Assembly (NCBI RefSeq): GCF_026914265.1
Contig: NC_069124.1
Location: forward strand, 74,710,765 to 74,774,764
Source of the DNA: Mya arenaria
Lineage: Eukaryota; Mollusca; Bivalvia; Myida; Myidae
Direction: 5' to 3'
Length of the DNA: 64,000 bases
The notes under the pieces: model-generated
What the model saw: only the letters and a program-made list of their open reading frames with translations
Databases searched by the model: none
Told to the model about the DNA's origin: nothing
Shown here: positions 34,849 through 46,770 of the stretch, in pieces
Numbering within the stretch: the first letter of the stretch is position 1
How the letters are laid out: each line of letters starts with the position of its first letter
Made by a program: the position numbers and the translations under genes

Positions 34849-35794
34849 TAGGGGTGCAAACGAATGGCAAAATTGATATTCGAATATTCGGTAATTCTTT
34901 TGATCGAATATTCGAATATTCGATCACAGGCAAGATTGTCTAAAAACTTCTATATTGCATCGATCATTTGCGTTCCAAATAATGACTTTCGGTATGACAT
35001 TTGCCGAATAATTTTATTGATGTCGGATTGTATGACGTCGTCTGTAATACGTGTAGTGGCTTTATTGTGCAATTTCAAAATAACTTTGCATATGTTATCT
35101 AGAATTATACTAGCATGTCATATTGTTTCATTACAAAAACTACGTCGATATATCAAAAGTCAAGGTCATGGCATCTTCACCGTTGCAAACGGTCTGGTTT
35201 CCGTCGACTTGTTATTATTTTGTACCCGTCTTTCGTTTGTTACTTGTTTTTATACCAGTAAAATTATTTTGTTTACGTGTATTTGTTATATTTATTTCCG
35301 AACAGTTCGAGAGAGCTTATTCACAAGGAATGATGGACATCAAATTTTATGCGCATTATATTCAGTGCGATTTTAGCTACATTGCTCAGTTTAATTGACA
35401 TACAAAAGAAATATTTTGTGTTATTGCTGACATGACGAACCCTTAATTGGCATCGTTTAAAATAGGTTCCCCATTGCCGCTAATTGGCAGGGGACGGCAC
35501 ACGTAAAATTATTTGTTTATTTCGCCATGATGATGGGCCTTAATTGACACTTGACGCGCCACTGTGTATTGTCTAGATGCTCGCGCCTCGATAATTGGTG
35601 ACATGCGTGGGTGTATTGACGAAACGAGGGTAAATTAGAGCGTTTTAATCTTTAAATATAAATGTTAAATAAATGTTCAAGATGGAAAAAATTTTAGAAA
35701 AAAAAGTAAAAAATAAACGAATATTCAAATACCGATTTTAATATTCGAATACCATTCTTTTGATCGAATATTCGAATATTCGTTTGCATCCCTA
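34849..35794. mobile_element. hAT-type non-autonomous transposon, 946 bp
   Basis: The ends are inverted (TAGGGGTGCAAACGAAT at the left, matched at the right with one or two changes) and packed with ATTCGAATATTCG motifs. It is flanked by a perfect 8-bp target duplication, ATTTATTT (34841-34848 and 35795-35802), as hAT elements make. Copy B has the unoccupied site (reverse strand near 53,045). A 170-codon open stretch inside shows no transposase motif, so the element is non-autonomous. Confidence 0.9.
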
Positions 35795-36738
35795 ATTTAT
35801 TTTCAAAAAATTATGACGCCCATTGGGCTATACAATTTCAGTGCTTCCATCTGCTTTACATTTCAAGTAATTTACATTAAGTAATAGAGTAAAAAAGTTA
35901 TTGAAGGAAAGCCTTCGACAAAACTTCGAACATTACTATAACACCATTCTTCAATGATGACAATAACGTTCTTACATAAAGCCTTTTAAAAAATAAAATG
36001 GAAGAAAACTACCTACCCTACTTGTTTTTTAAAAGGATGTAACCCTAAACCAACCACTTTATTTTTGGCCTAATGGACAGGGAGCTTGAAAACATTCTAG
36101 AACAATAAAGTGTAGTACTTAACACAGGCATATGCCGTTCCATTGACTGAACAGGGACAAACGTTTTATTATACACCGTGCCGAACCCCCGAACAATTTT
36201 CGGAAAATCAACATTTGATCCCGATTCTTCGAAATTGAGGCCAAGGTAATTCGGCCGAAATAAAGGGTGAGAGTCAAATACAAATAAAGATATTCTTAAA
36301 CACGGAAGCGTATGAAAGGCGAAACAATTGTGTTCCTGTATTTTGGGGAATTTATACTTTTAATCCTGAACAATCACTTATTCGTTCTCACGGTTCACCC
36401 TCACTCATCGTACGTATTAGGAAAGTTCCAACACAGAAAAATAACATGTTTCAGCGTTGCTTAATGTGTGCATTTTTTTCTTCTACTTATTGAGTGGAGA
36501 ATCCAGTAAAAGAATATTCTGTTTTATTTTCTGAAAAACAAGTGCGGTAAATCCGTCGAACAAATCAACTTTGCGCGGCCTAACACGCCAGATGTTGCAC
36601 ACGAAGACCTTACACGGCCATGAAATGCATGCGGGAATGGTTATTCAATCTGTACACATTGTAAATAATTTAAACGATGTTCAGATCATATAGTAAGATA
36701 TTAATTATGATAAATTTATTATAAAAAAACACTCGACC

Positions 36739-37062
36739 ATTATGTACCAGTCAATTGTAAACACGCCCCCCCCCCCTCCCCAGGTCCGGGGAATAGCGGG
36801 GACTTGGCTTTAAGTTCAGCCAAGCCCGGTTAAAATCCCCGTCCTGCGGGGACGAACTGCTTTTAAACCCTCGCCAAATGCTCCTGCACCCCAGGGACCC
36901 TAGGTAAGGCCCAGGCCCCGCTATATTTGGCACGAAGACAAAACCACTGAATTCACCCGGCACTGCGGGGCCACCTGGGAGGTAAAAACACGGCCCATTT
37001 CCCCGGCTATCCCCGGTACGACCCCGGACCGGGGGGGGGGGAGTTTTAATTGACTGGTGCAT
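36739..37062. mobile_element. Harbinger-like MITE, copy 2
   Basis: Ends ACCAGTCAATTGTAA and TTAATTGACTGGTGCA, GC-rich interior with long C and G runs, same internal text as copy 1. Copy B lacks it at the matching place (near 53,215), so it arrived after the duplication or was lost from B. Confidence 0.8.
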
Positions 37063-38130
37063 CACTGGCTGTATGCAGCTCTAGTGGTCGCATGTTAAGC
37101 GATAAAAGTTTACAGTGACTTTCCCATTTAGTTGGTAGTTTACACAAGGAAATGGGGACCGCCATTAAAAGTTAAAGGTTGTTAGTATGTACTTATAATA
37201 TTAAAACGAAATGTAACTGTATAGCATCAAACCATTTGTGTGTTAAGTACATACTACGGCCTTAAAAACATTCGGTTCGGGTAACCGAAATAGGCACCGA
37301 CCCTACGGTTTCATAGTCAGTTTGTGTTTATATGTATATTAAAACCTTTAGATCGGTTTAGTCACTGGCATTTGAATAAAATAAATATTGCTCATCAACA
37401 TGTGAAACTGGGCCAGACAATACTTTAATTTGACGAGAATAAAAATGGACTGATTTTACGGAGTGTGTTAATACAACAAATCTGAATATTCTGTTCGTAT
37501 GAAGTCTCTTCTATCAGTCCAGTCATTTGCTGTTAAATATGCTATTTAAAACTGACGTTACTGAGTCTGTTTCATATGAAAGTGTTTCACGAAATCCGGT
37601 CACGTGTTTTGATGTGGTTAATGTTAGTCCGTTTTTGTTTTACAGGCTGGGCCGTGTTTGGTTCCGACTGTTGCTCGAGTTACACGGACCCGAGCGGCAC
37701 GTAGCACGCATCCCAGCTGTGTCAGGATTACTGCTGTTGGAACCTTGACCTCACCAATTATAAGGTGTGCTGCAGCAACCCCATTCGACAGGTCCCCTCT
37801 TCTGCCCGTGACCAAGAGGCCTGCGCCGAGAGCTGGATCGCCGAACACATGTTAGTATAATGCACTGAATACATAATTACATCGATGTTTTAGAACTGAT
37901 CAAGGCCTTCCACCGTAGCGTTTGGTACGCATCAAACAATTTGGAAAGTGTACGTATTTGTGAAAACATAAAATTGTGTTTTTAAAAAAACAATAAAGAA
38001 CATTGAAGGCTTTATGTTACATAATTGTTCGGGTTTCTACTTAAAAAACATTGTCAGGGAACTGTTTAATTATTATCATGTGTATTGATCGTCCCTTCAA
38101 AATAGAAATGCAAATAAAATAATAGTTTTT

Positions 38131-38618
38131 AGCTCGACTATTCGAAGAATAAGGAGAGCTATACTACTCACCCAAGCGTCGGCGTCGGCGTGGGCGTCAC
38201 ACCTTAGTTAAGGTTTTGCATGTAAGCATCTTTAAGTCATTATCTCAGTATATACATAATGTATTGCATTGAAACTCGAGATATGTATTCCCAACTATCT
38301 AACCTACTAAATTAATTAAGTTAGATAACACTTTTTCAAATAAAATGCAAATTATGGGCCTTTTTATTTGACTTAGAAATTCTGGTTAAGGTTTTTGCGT
38401 GTAAGCACACATAGGTTAATATCTCAGCAACTTCTTCATGTATTGCATTGAGACTTTAAACAATGGTACTCAACCACCCAACCTACTTGAATGACCAAGT
38501 TAGATAACTGAATTTTGCAAATAATGACCCTAGTGATCCATGTTTCGCAAAAACGTTTCAATCCTTACACTGAAAAGCGGCGGAATAGTCGAGCGCGCTG
38601 TCTCTGTGACAGCTCTTG
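38131..38618. mobile_element. Inverted-repeat element in intron 2 of copy A
   Basis: Begins AGCTCGACTATTCGAAGAAT and ends with the inverted AATAGTCGAGC followed by a short tail. Inside is a GTCGGCGTCGGCGTGGGCGTC-like simple run. I recognise this as a repeat type widespread in bivalves. Copy B has the uninterrupted site at about 54,293, where AGTTTTT runs straight into AACCAC. Confidence 0.75.
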
Positions 38619-40021
38619 TTAACCACTTAAATCATGGATTTTTTTTATCGATACATACTAGCAGGGTGCCGTTATCATCTTTGTTCATTGGGTCGTTGTT
38701 TTGTTGAATATAAATTTTGCTTGCATTCAAATAACATAATTTAAACTGTAGCTGGGTGCCAATCGTGTCCGGGTTTGTGTTGTTGGGCCTGATTGTTTTG
38801 TGCTGCTGCTGCTGCTGTTGTGGCTGCTGCTGTCGGAGGGATCGCAACGTAATTGTGCAATCCCCGGGAGGCCCTCGTGAGTACATTGCTGTAGTGGATC
38901 ATAGACAAATGACCATTCTGGCTCTTAGGACAAAGCTATTTAATAAAGATAGGCCATAATGTTTATATTATTTAATATCAGGGCAATAATAAATATCAAA
39001 AATCGCCGCACTTGGTTGACCCACTAGCTCCGCCCTTTGTACCTGTTGACAAGTGGTTATTTTGGCGCGAAAATGAAAACTCCCAGGCGTAAGCTTCATT
39101 AAATGAGTGTCGTGCGATTGTCAATTGTCGCGACTTTGTGAATATGTTATAAAATAAAATAAAATTAATTGACGTTTGTACAAAACTTTAAAAGTACCGA
39201 AACTTTAATAATTTCCGTCATAAAATCAAGGATGTTTACTTGTAAAGATATGTCCGTGTTGCAAATAATAGCACAAAGAACACCGCATTCCTGTTATTCA
39301 ATATCCCTCATTTAAAACCTTTCTACTGTATTATGTACACTATTATTTCATTGGTACAAATAAGCGACTCAGAGCCAAGTTGTTCGTGCAACGTATTTCA
39401 TTTCTGAGGCCTTGTAACTGAAACGGTTCATTAAAAGGTTACACGAGTTTCAACAACAAACAATGAATCGCTGACAGTGAATATATGACAAATAATTCTT
39501 ACCATGTGAAATCTTTTAATGTGTAATACATAGTGTATTGTACAATCACATGTACGTAGTGGTCGTTTGTTACTGAATCACCATGTTGAAATTGAATACA
39601 GCTCAAGAATAAGTACGTTTTATCATGCAGAAACGAGCGTTGTGATGGCCAGCCAGACCAATATGATGCACGCCGGATATAACCAGTAGAACCACTTCCG
39701 GTCAGAACACGCCATAACCATCTTCACAAGCGCCTTATATGAAGCATTTCGACAATTGGTAGGATAGGAACATGTACATACTGATAACAATAATTATGTG
39801 TGTGAGGACAATTTTGTATTTCTTTGTGTTCTCAATGTTGGGTTTGTAAGAACAGTTTTCTTATCAGTTGGGACATTTAGGTGAGGTCAGTCAAGTTGTA
39901 AATTTAAGTGATTCGTTCGTTTTTATGGGGCTGTTATCATCTCAATGATATCATGGTATTGTGTTAAATGGAACAACATCGTAATATTACCCTTATTCAT
40001 GACATATTATCACAATGCTTT

Positions 40022-40325
40022 CGTATGACAAGGAAACTAGCCGTTCGTTTTACAAGGAAACTAGCCGTTCGTTTGTGACAATGAAACTAACTCTTATTGT
40101 CACAATGAAACAACACTTTATTGTGACAAAGAAACTACACTTTATTGTGACAAAGAAACTACCCTTTATTGTGACAAAGAAACTACACTTTATTGTGACA
40201 TTGTGGCAATGAAACTACCCTTTATTGTGACAAAGAAACTACCCTTTATTGTGACAAAGAAACTACCCTTTATTGTGACAAAGAAACTACCCTTTATTGT
40301 GACAAAGAAACGAGCCTTCATTGTC
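40022..40325. repeat. 24-bp minisatellite after copy A, about 12 units
   Basis: Units of the form TTTATTGTGACAAAGAAACTACCC follow two units with AAGGAAACTAGCC; there is one irregular spacing near 40,200. Copy B has about 6 units at 55,690-55,850, mostly the AAGGAAACTAGCC type. Confidence 0.9.
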
Positions 40326-41234
40326 GTTGTTGTTTTGAATTCTATACTTTTTATGTTCAGTTTCAAGCAATTAAGAGTATATATATATAAGAATTAATAT
40401 CACTGCTACGACTTTGTCTTTTTGTAATTTTGTGAACACATGACCACTTTTTAATTATAAATGAATTAAACGCACTGTTGCATATTTTATATGTAGTTTA
40501 ATGAAACAACTTAATTATTCATTAAACCTTTCATAAATGAACATAGGTTAATGAAGTGAAACACTAATCTACATAACCTGAATTGTTTAAACATCATCAT
40601 GTCATAGTGACTAACAGGTTAGGAATTTCTCAAAAAACTATGCATCCTTCATGACTGTATAACACTTAAAATTAATAATGTTATTTAAACCTCTTCAATT
40701 TTGTAAGTTTTCTCTGAAATAAGGAAGGTTAATCTCACGGACAGTAAACAATTTCTGAATTATTTACATGTATTGCTATTCTGATAAAACAACTAAGATA
40801 ATTTTATAACTCCACAAAAGAATACATCTTTTTATATTCAAAAAGTTGCCACAAAGTTGACATTTGGTATTTTGCATTTTGAAACCTTTGTCCCAAATTA
40901 GTTAACAGGTTCATGCAACGTAGTTATATAACACGACCGTTAGGATTTTTTTAATTAAAAGTACTGTTCCCATATTTGAATCAACAAAATATCTCGAGAA
41001 AAGCCTTTGTTGAATTACGCGTATATACAAACTATCATTGCCAACTTTGGAGCTTATCAGGGTAAGGCGGTCTCTATCGACTTCTCCTCTCAATGCAATA
41101 GTAGCGTTAAGATACCCTACTTTAGCAATTATTAATCTATTGAACGCATTGCTCAGATAAGAAAAAAAAGAATTTATGAGGGTCATAAAGTTGACACGTC
41201 CTTTTATTACAAATTTCGATAGAAAACTTCAGTT
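40326..41234. other. Spacer between copy A and the LINE
   Basis: The homology to copy B fades at about 40,380. Beyond it I see no gene or repeat. Confidence 0.45.
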
Positions 41235-43255
41235 TTGGGCGATTTTAGGTTTAGCCATAATTTAGTATTTTTTAATAGACTTTTTAAGAACGGAGAATAC
41301 CCAAACTCTTGGTGTGAGTCAATAATTGTAACAATCCATAAAAAGGGTGAAATAAATAACGCTGATAATTACAGAGGAATCTCCTTACAAAATGTATTGA
41401 GTAAAATATACTGTGGTATATTAGTCTCTCGTCTAAACTTCAGTATTGCAAGTCTTTTGTAAAATTTCTGAAAACCAAGCTGGATTTAAAGCCAGTTATA
41501 GCACCGTGGATAATGCGTTTATATTAAATTCTATTATAGAACGCATGCTTTATAAAAAGAAAGGCAAATTGTATGTTACTTTTGTTGACTTTCAAAAATG
41601 TTTTGATACTATTGATAGAAACTATCTATGGCAGGTTCTAAATAGGAAAGGAGTTAAAGGAAAATTACTTAAGTCTTTACTTAGTATGTATAATTCTGTA
41701 AAATCATGTATAAGATGTAATGGATGTCGTAGTAACTATATTCAAAGCTCTGTTGGTTTAAAACAGGGCTGTTTAGCAAGTCCAATATTATTTTCTTTTT
41801 TTATTGATGAATTAGTTACTTTTCTAGAAAGTAATAATGTCCATGGAATACAGTTGCATCCAGGGACTGTTAATCTGTTTTTACTTATGTCTGCCGATGA
41901 TATAGCGTTATTGTCAGATACTGTGTACGGTTTGCAAAAACAGTTAAATTTACTTTCAGAATTTTATGTCACATACAAGTTAAAGGTTAACGAAACTAAA
42001 ACCAAAATTGTTGTCTTTAAAAAAGGTGGAAGACTCTCAAGAACTGAGAAATGGTTCTACAACACTACTCCTTTAGAAGTGGTCAATAAATTTTGTTATG
42101 TAGGACTTACGTTTACACCACAACTTTCATTTAATTGTATGGTACATGAACTTTGCATAAAGGGTAAACGTGTGCTGGTATCATTGTTATGTTCTTTATA
42201 TAAATGTGGTCAAATGTCAAATGGAGTATTCTTCAAACTTTTTGATGCAAAAATATGCTCACAACTCCTATATGGAGCAGAAGTATGGGGTCTCGGAAAA
42301 TATGATGATCTCGAAAGGGTTCATATTTATGCATGTAAAAGGTTTATGTGTGCTAAGTTACATACAACAAATGACACTGTTTTAGGGGATTGTGGTAGAT
42401 ACCCAATGTTTATAGAATCTTATAAACGTTGTGTTAAATATTGGCTTAAAATACTAAAAATGCCTGATCATAGATTTGTTAAGAAATGCTATATCATGAT
42501 GTGTAATGGTGACCTACATGGTAGAAATAACTGGGTAACAAAATTACGTGTATGTCTACAATCAATAGGTTTTGGTTACATTTGGGACAACCAAAACGTT
42601 TGTTCGGAAATATTTTTTATTAAGTCGTTTACAAATAGATTATATGACATGTTTAAACAAGATTGGCATAGTAAAGTTAGTAATAGTAGAAAATTATGCT
42701 CATATTTCGGGTTCAAGTCATCATTTGGATACGAAAAATATTTAGATGTTTTAAATATCAGAAGATTTAGATTTATATATGTATCTTTTAGAACTAGTTC
42801 TCACGATTTAGAAATTGAAAATTCGTTATACTGATATCCCAAGGGAACGAAGATTATGCAAAGTATGCCACTTTGAATGTATTGAAAATGAATACCACTT
42901 TCTACTTGTTTGTGATTTCTACGAGGATCTGCGATCCCAATATATACCACAGAAATATTATGTTAATCCTAGCATTAACAAGTTTAGAATACTCATGGCA
43001 TCATCTAATGTTAATATAGTTAAAAGTGTATCTACGTATTTGTATCATGCGTTTAATAAAAGAAAAGTTCGACTTGAAGAATGAAATTCTAAAAATCAAT
43101 ACCTATATAAAAACAATATTACTGTATAGTTGTTTCAATGTGTTTCATTGTACTGTTGCACAACATTGTAAATATATACTGTATGTCTGTATATTGTAAT
43201 GGGCCGGTGGCCTTATAGCAAATAAACTTTGTCATTGTCATTGTCATAGTAGAGC
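41235..43255 (+). mobile_element. 5'-truncated LINE (non-LTR retrotransposon) with RT domain
   Basis: Reverse transcriptase motifs in order: IHKKGEINNADNYRGISL (about 41,340), TFVDFQKCFDTIDR (about 41,580), SVGLKQGCLASPILF (about 41,750), then SADDIAL in place of the usual F/YADD box (about 41,890). A C-terminal zinc-finger-like CKVCHFE...EYHFLLVC lies at about 42,855-42,915. The coding region is cut by two frameshifts (near 41,445 and 42,820) but has few other lesions, so it is fairly recent. No endonuclease is visible upstream, which means 5' truncation. The 3' end carries AATAAA and a TTGTCA-type microsatellite tail. Confidence 0.85.
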
Positions 43256-43891
43256 TGTTTTATATACTATAGGCTAAACGTTAGTTGATAAAGAACTAAA
43301 ATCTAAAATCATATCCGGTATACTTACTTCTTTTACATATTATATTCCGTGTCTTTTTGTTGAAGTCTATAATTGATCGTTTATCAAGATATATAGTTGA
43401 GGCCATTTCCACACCTATATTTTGACAGTTTGGTATTTTTTCTCATTTCTAAATTTTTTCAAAATTGGGCGTGAAAGTTTTGAAAGGGACAGGTAAAAAG
43501 AAATATTAACTGCTGTTGCTATCATTTATAACCGGACATTAACGATACAAGTTAAAATGCCATTAATGTTGTATTGACAATTAGACAGGTATATCCTGGT
43601 TATTTTATAACAACACGTTGATTAAATTACATTTTTAAACGTTATGAACACCTAGTGCACTCGTTACTAAAAACATGCGGAGAAACACATTTCTTACGGC
43701 ACATGATGAACGTGGGAACGATGTTGAATTTGCGAAGATTGTATTTTAGATGTAATGTAAATATTCAAGTTATTCAAAATAAAGAATGTCAAATATTTGA
43801 TCACATGCAGAAAACAATTTATTGGACGCACCTCAAAATAAATCTAATTTGTCATTATATGGAAAAGTCATATTGATAGTGGCCGAAGTTC
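43256..43891. other. Spacer, nothing recognised
   Basis: AT-rich without supported features. Confidence 0.5.
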
Positions 43892-44598
43892 TAAAGCTCA
43901 CTCTCCGACAGATTGGCAGTTTTGACTTTTTTTGTTTTGTCTCAGAATCAGCTGATTTTGGTATCAATTCCTTCAATTAAGTCATATAAGATTACTCACG
44001 ATAAAACAAATCTCAATTGCTTTGAAAACTGCCGAAAGACTCATTTTTCTTAAAGCAGTATTAAAGGCCTAGTTTAAGTCTTCTATAAGTGACCCCCTCC
44101 CCCCCCCCCCCCAAAAAAAATGTGTTCATTACACCATGTACACAACCTCTGTTTATTGATCTTAATTTGCTTGCCTTAATTGATCCCTCTTATCAGATCT
44201 CCGATCTGAGTATCGTGCTGTGCAGTTTTGGAAGTCAGTTTATAATAAAAATGGACCCTAAATGGCCCTGAGCCAATAAACGAATACACGGGAAATTGGC
44301 CCCTACTGTGACACCAGTGCAATTGGCAAGATATGCACAGCAGGGGATTATCATGGCATCATGGCAAAGATTCCTTAAACTAGGCCTTAAACGCTTTTAG
44401 ACACAAAATAGCAATATTCGAACGTAAATATGAATAACTGCGATCTGATATTTTGTCAAAAGTCTTGTATCACTGGTCTCAAGACGTTAACGCAAACTTT
44501 GGCGTAATCCAGGACAAAAAAACAAAAACAAACCGAAACAAACAACAAAACAACTTGTCTAAACCGGCGGTCAATCAAAAATGAAAGTGCAGCTTTAA
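43892..44598. mobile_element. MITE of the CTGCACTCTCACAGAT family, diverged and interrupted
   Basis: Left end AAAGCTCACTCTCCGACAGA and right end GAAAGTGCAGCTTTAA. The inner text (ATTCGAACGTAAATATGAAT; TCTGATATTTTGTC) matches the full copy at 46,071-46,431. The middle is occupied by another element. Confidence 0.7.
44064..44393. mobile_element. Nested MITE with AAGGCCTAGTTTAAG ends
   Basis: The inverted ends AAGGCCTAGTTTAAG and CTTAAACTAGGCCTT are flanked by TTAA-like sequence, inside the older MITE. A TTAA target would suit a piggyBac-type element, but this rests on one copy. Confidence 0.6.
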
Positions 44599-45706
44599 TC
44601 GGGTCGGAAATGAATTGCAGTGATAAACGATATCAAGGGTTCACAGGAAATAAACGGGGGTGGAAAAATCCTAGTTTAAACATTATATTGGAACAGTGAT
44701 AACGAAATTTTTAAGTATCCGCTGTACAAACAGACGCCTTTCATTTTGGTGTGCCAATGGCCATCATATCAAATTTGTTAACTGGTGACACCATCTAAGT
44801 TTTGTATTATTCGAACAGGTATTTCTGGCCGATTAAAATATGTTAAACAATTGGCTAACATCCATTATAGATAATGCTATATATGGTATAACGCTCGGCA
44901 AACATGAGAAAAAAAATAAACAGATGAAATCGTTAACTTACTAACGATTATAGTCATCTGTAAACAAAGCAAATATTTGTATCTTTAACGGTTCCTTCCA
45001 AGTGCATTCAAGAAATTTATAATAGATTGCTGTGGGATAAAATGATTAAATTGAATTATGAGATCAATATAGCTCAATGTAAAATTCAATAAGTGAATTA
45101 TTGTGTGACTAGAAAGGTAAATTCACATAGAGAGTTTTCCCTCTAAAGTTCGCAAATGCATAAACTGGCCATAGTGAGTTTTCTTATACATGTATAAATA
45201 ATTCACATGCCGCGTAGAACATAAGTATGGTTTCTACGGAGTCCCCAAAGCGACATGAATCACACCGTGATGTTTAAGAGCCTTTGAATATATATCACCA
45301 AACTACGAAACGGATTCGTACGATGGTTTAAGTTTATATAAATTATGATTTCTTTCATTTCATTGTTTTTCCGTTTTGGAACAGATTTATTCTAAAGAGA
45401 GACAAGACTGTGATAAAGGACGACCAAAATGAATAAAATTATATTAAATTATAAACTAGAAATTGTTTTCTAGGGAACGCATACGACCCTCGACCATCAT
45501 GACTTGTATCCCCCACCCCGACTATTATGCCAAAATGTACTGGAACTTATCAACACTTACAGTCACCAGTAAGAACAAAATAGTATACTTGTATTATATG
45601 AAAATAAATCGATGGGCCATTTGAATAAAACGAAAAGGTTTCTAAAGTGGAGGTGACGATTATATAACAGCTACATTTGTAACAATAACTGGTGAAAGTT
45701 TCAATA
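44599..45706. other. Spacer, nothing recognised
   Basis: No supported gene or repeat. Confidence 0.5.
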
Positions 45707-45985
45707 GAACCCGACCGTACCTATGAAATAGGCGACGACCCTATTGTTTTTCTAGTCAGTTGTTCAAAAAAATGAAAAACTAAAACTGTTGTAAGTGTGT
45801 TTTAATATGCAGTTTAAAACCGTGAATGCTTTATACAGAAGATAGCTTTAACACCATTCTCCAATGATGAAACTAACGATCTTATACAAAGCCTAATAAA
45901 AAAATAAAGATAAAAAGCCTACCTACCCTACCTATTTTTTAAAAGGATGTAACCCTAACCAAACCATTTTTTGGCCTTATGATCA
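45707..45985. mobile_element. Complete GGTTCGGGT-family MITE
   Basis: Left end GAACCCGACCGTACC-like text and right end AAAAGGATGTAACCCTAACC, then AAACCATTTTTTGGCC. It contains the family's TCTAGTCAGTTG and CTACCTACCCTACC blocks in the usual order. Confidence 0.6.
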
Positions 45986-46070
45986 ATCAAAGGGCCATTA
46001 CTCAGGGAAACATTACTCGACTAGGCCAAGTTCCTGTGATGTTTCAGCAACTTAAAATCCCTCCAGCAAT

Positions 46071-46431
46071 TTAAAGCAACACTCTTACAGTTGAACGTTT
46101 TGACAACTTTTTTATTTTTTGTCTTGGAACAAGCCATTTTTTTTTGCGAAAACCCATGGAAACCAGTTATATAAGACTGCTGACAAAAAATTAGAACGCA
46201 GATTTTTATAAGTTCAAAAATTGATGTTTTATGCATTTTTCTTAAACCTTTAGTAACGGTTTAAGCCTTAAAACATTAATTTTCGAACGGAAATATGAAA
46301 ATCTACGATCTGATTTTTTGTCAGCAATCTTATATCATTGGTTTGCAGATATTTACGCAAAAATTTGCTCTTTCCAAGACAAAAAATAAAAAAGTTGTAA
46401 AAGTGGTAAATCTGTGAGAGTGCAGCTTTAA
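46071..46431. mobile_element. Complete CTGCACTCTCACAGAT-family MITE
   Basis: Starts TTTAAAGCAACACTCTTACA and ends GAGAGTGCAGCTTTAA. The arms of about 80 bp are inverted repeats that include AAACTTTTTTATTTTTTGTC-like text. This is the reference uninterrupted copy in the window. Confidence 0.8.
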
Positions 46432-46770
46432 GAGGTAACGCACATACATATTGTGACAACCGTATACATACGAACACACAGACAGACCTGTAGGTGAAAA
46501 ATGCAACTTCAAAATGTCTCATTTAACTTATCATAAGAGAGTTAAATATTATTGTAATTAAATAATTGTATTCATATCTGAATTTATAACCCTTTTGGAT
46601 CACCATACTAAATTTACAAGTCGACGGATTCTATTTTTAGAAAATACAGCGTTTTCAGAAATTTGCATCGTGCCCTCGATTGAATAAACACAAAGAGCGT
46701 CACACAAAGTGTTAACACTACAGCGAAGAATTGAGGTTTTGTATTAAACGCACTTCATAACTTAAGCATC

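Larger units (their letters stand above)
33616..39689 (+). pseudogene. Shisa/CYYR1-like membrane protein, copy A, with in-frame TAG
   Basis: Four exons, 33616-33664, 37646-37850, 38752-38876 and 39631-39689, match copy B exon for exon with identical phases (146 codons). Exon 1 is a signal peptide (MGGIIVLCSSLCNLMS). Exon 2 is a nine-cysteine ectodomain (CWAVFGSDCC, YCCW, KVCCS). Exon 3 is a membrane helix (VPIVSGFVLLGLIVL) running into a Cys cluster and RRDR. Exon 4 codes for TSVVMASQTNMMHAGYNQ. A TAG at 37702-37704 stands where copy B has TAC (Tyr). Exon 2 uses a GTTAGT donor against GTAAGT in B. Otherwise frame, splice sites and cysteines are intact, so this is either a very young pseudogene, a null allele, or a sequence error at one base. 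The homology to B starts only about 10 bp before the ATG. Confidence 0.75.

Noticed and set aside
34864-35376. 170-codon frame inside the hAT-type element
   Set aside because: No BED zinc finger or hAT dimerisation motif is recognisable; the element is bounded by its own ends and is too short for a transposase gene.
38756-38959. Intron-retained continuation of the Shisa-like membrane exon
   Set aside because: The same frame runs on past the exon, but a consensus GTGAGT donor and the identical downstream exon in both copies favour splicing.
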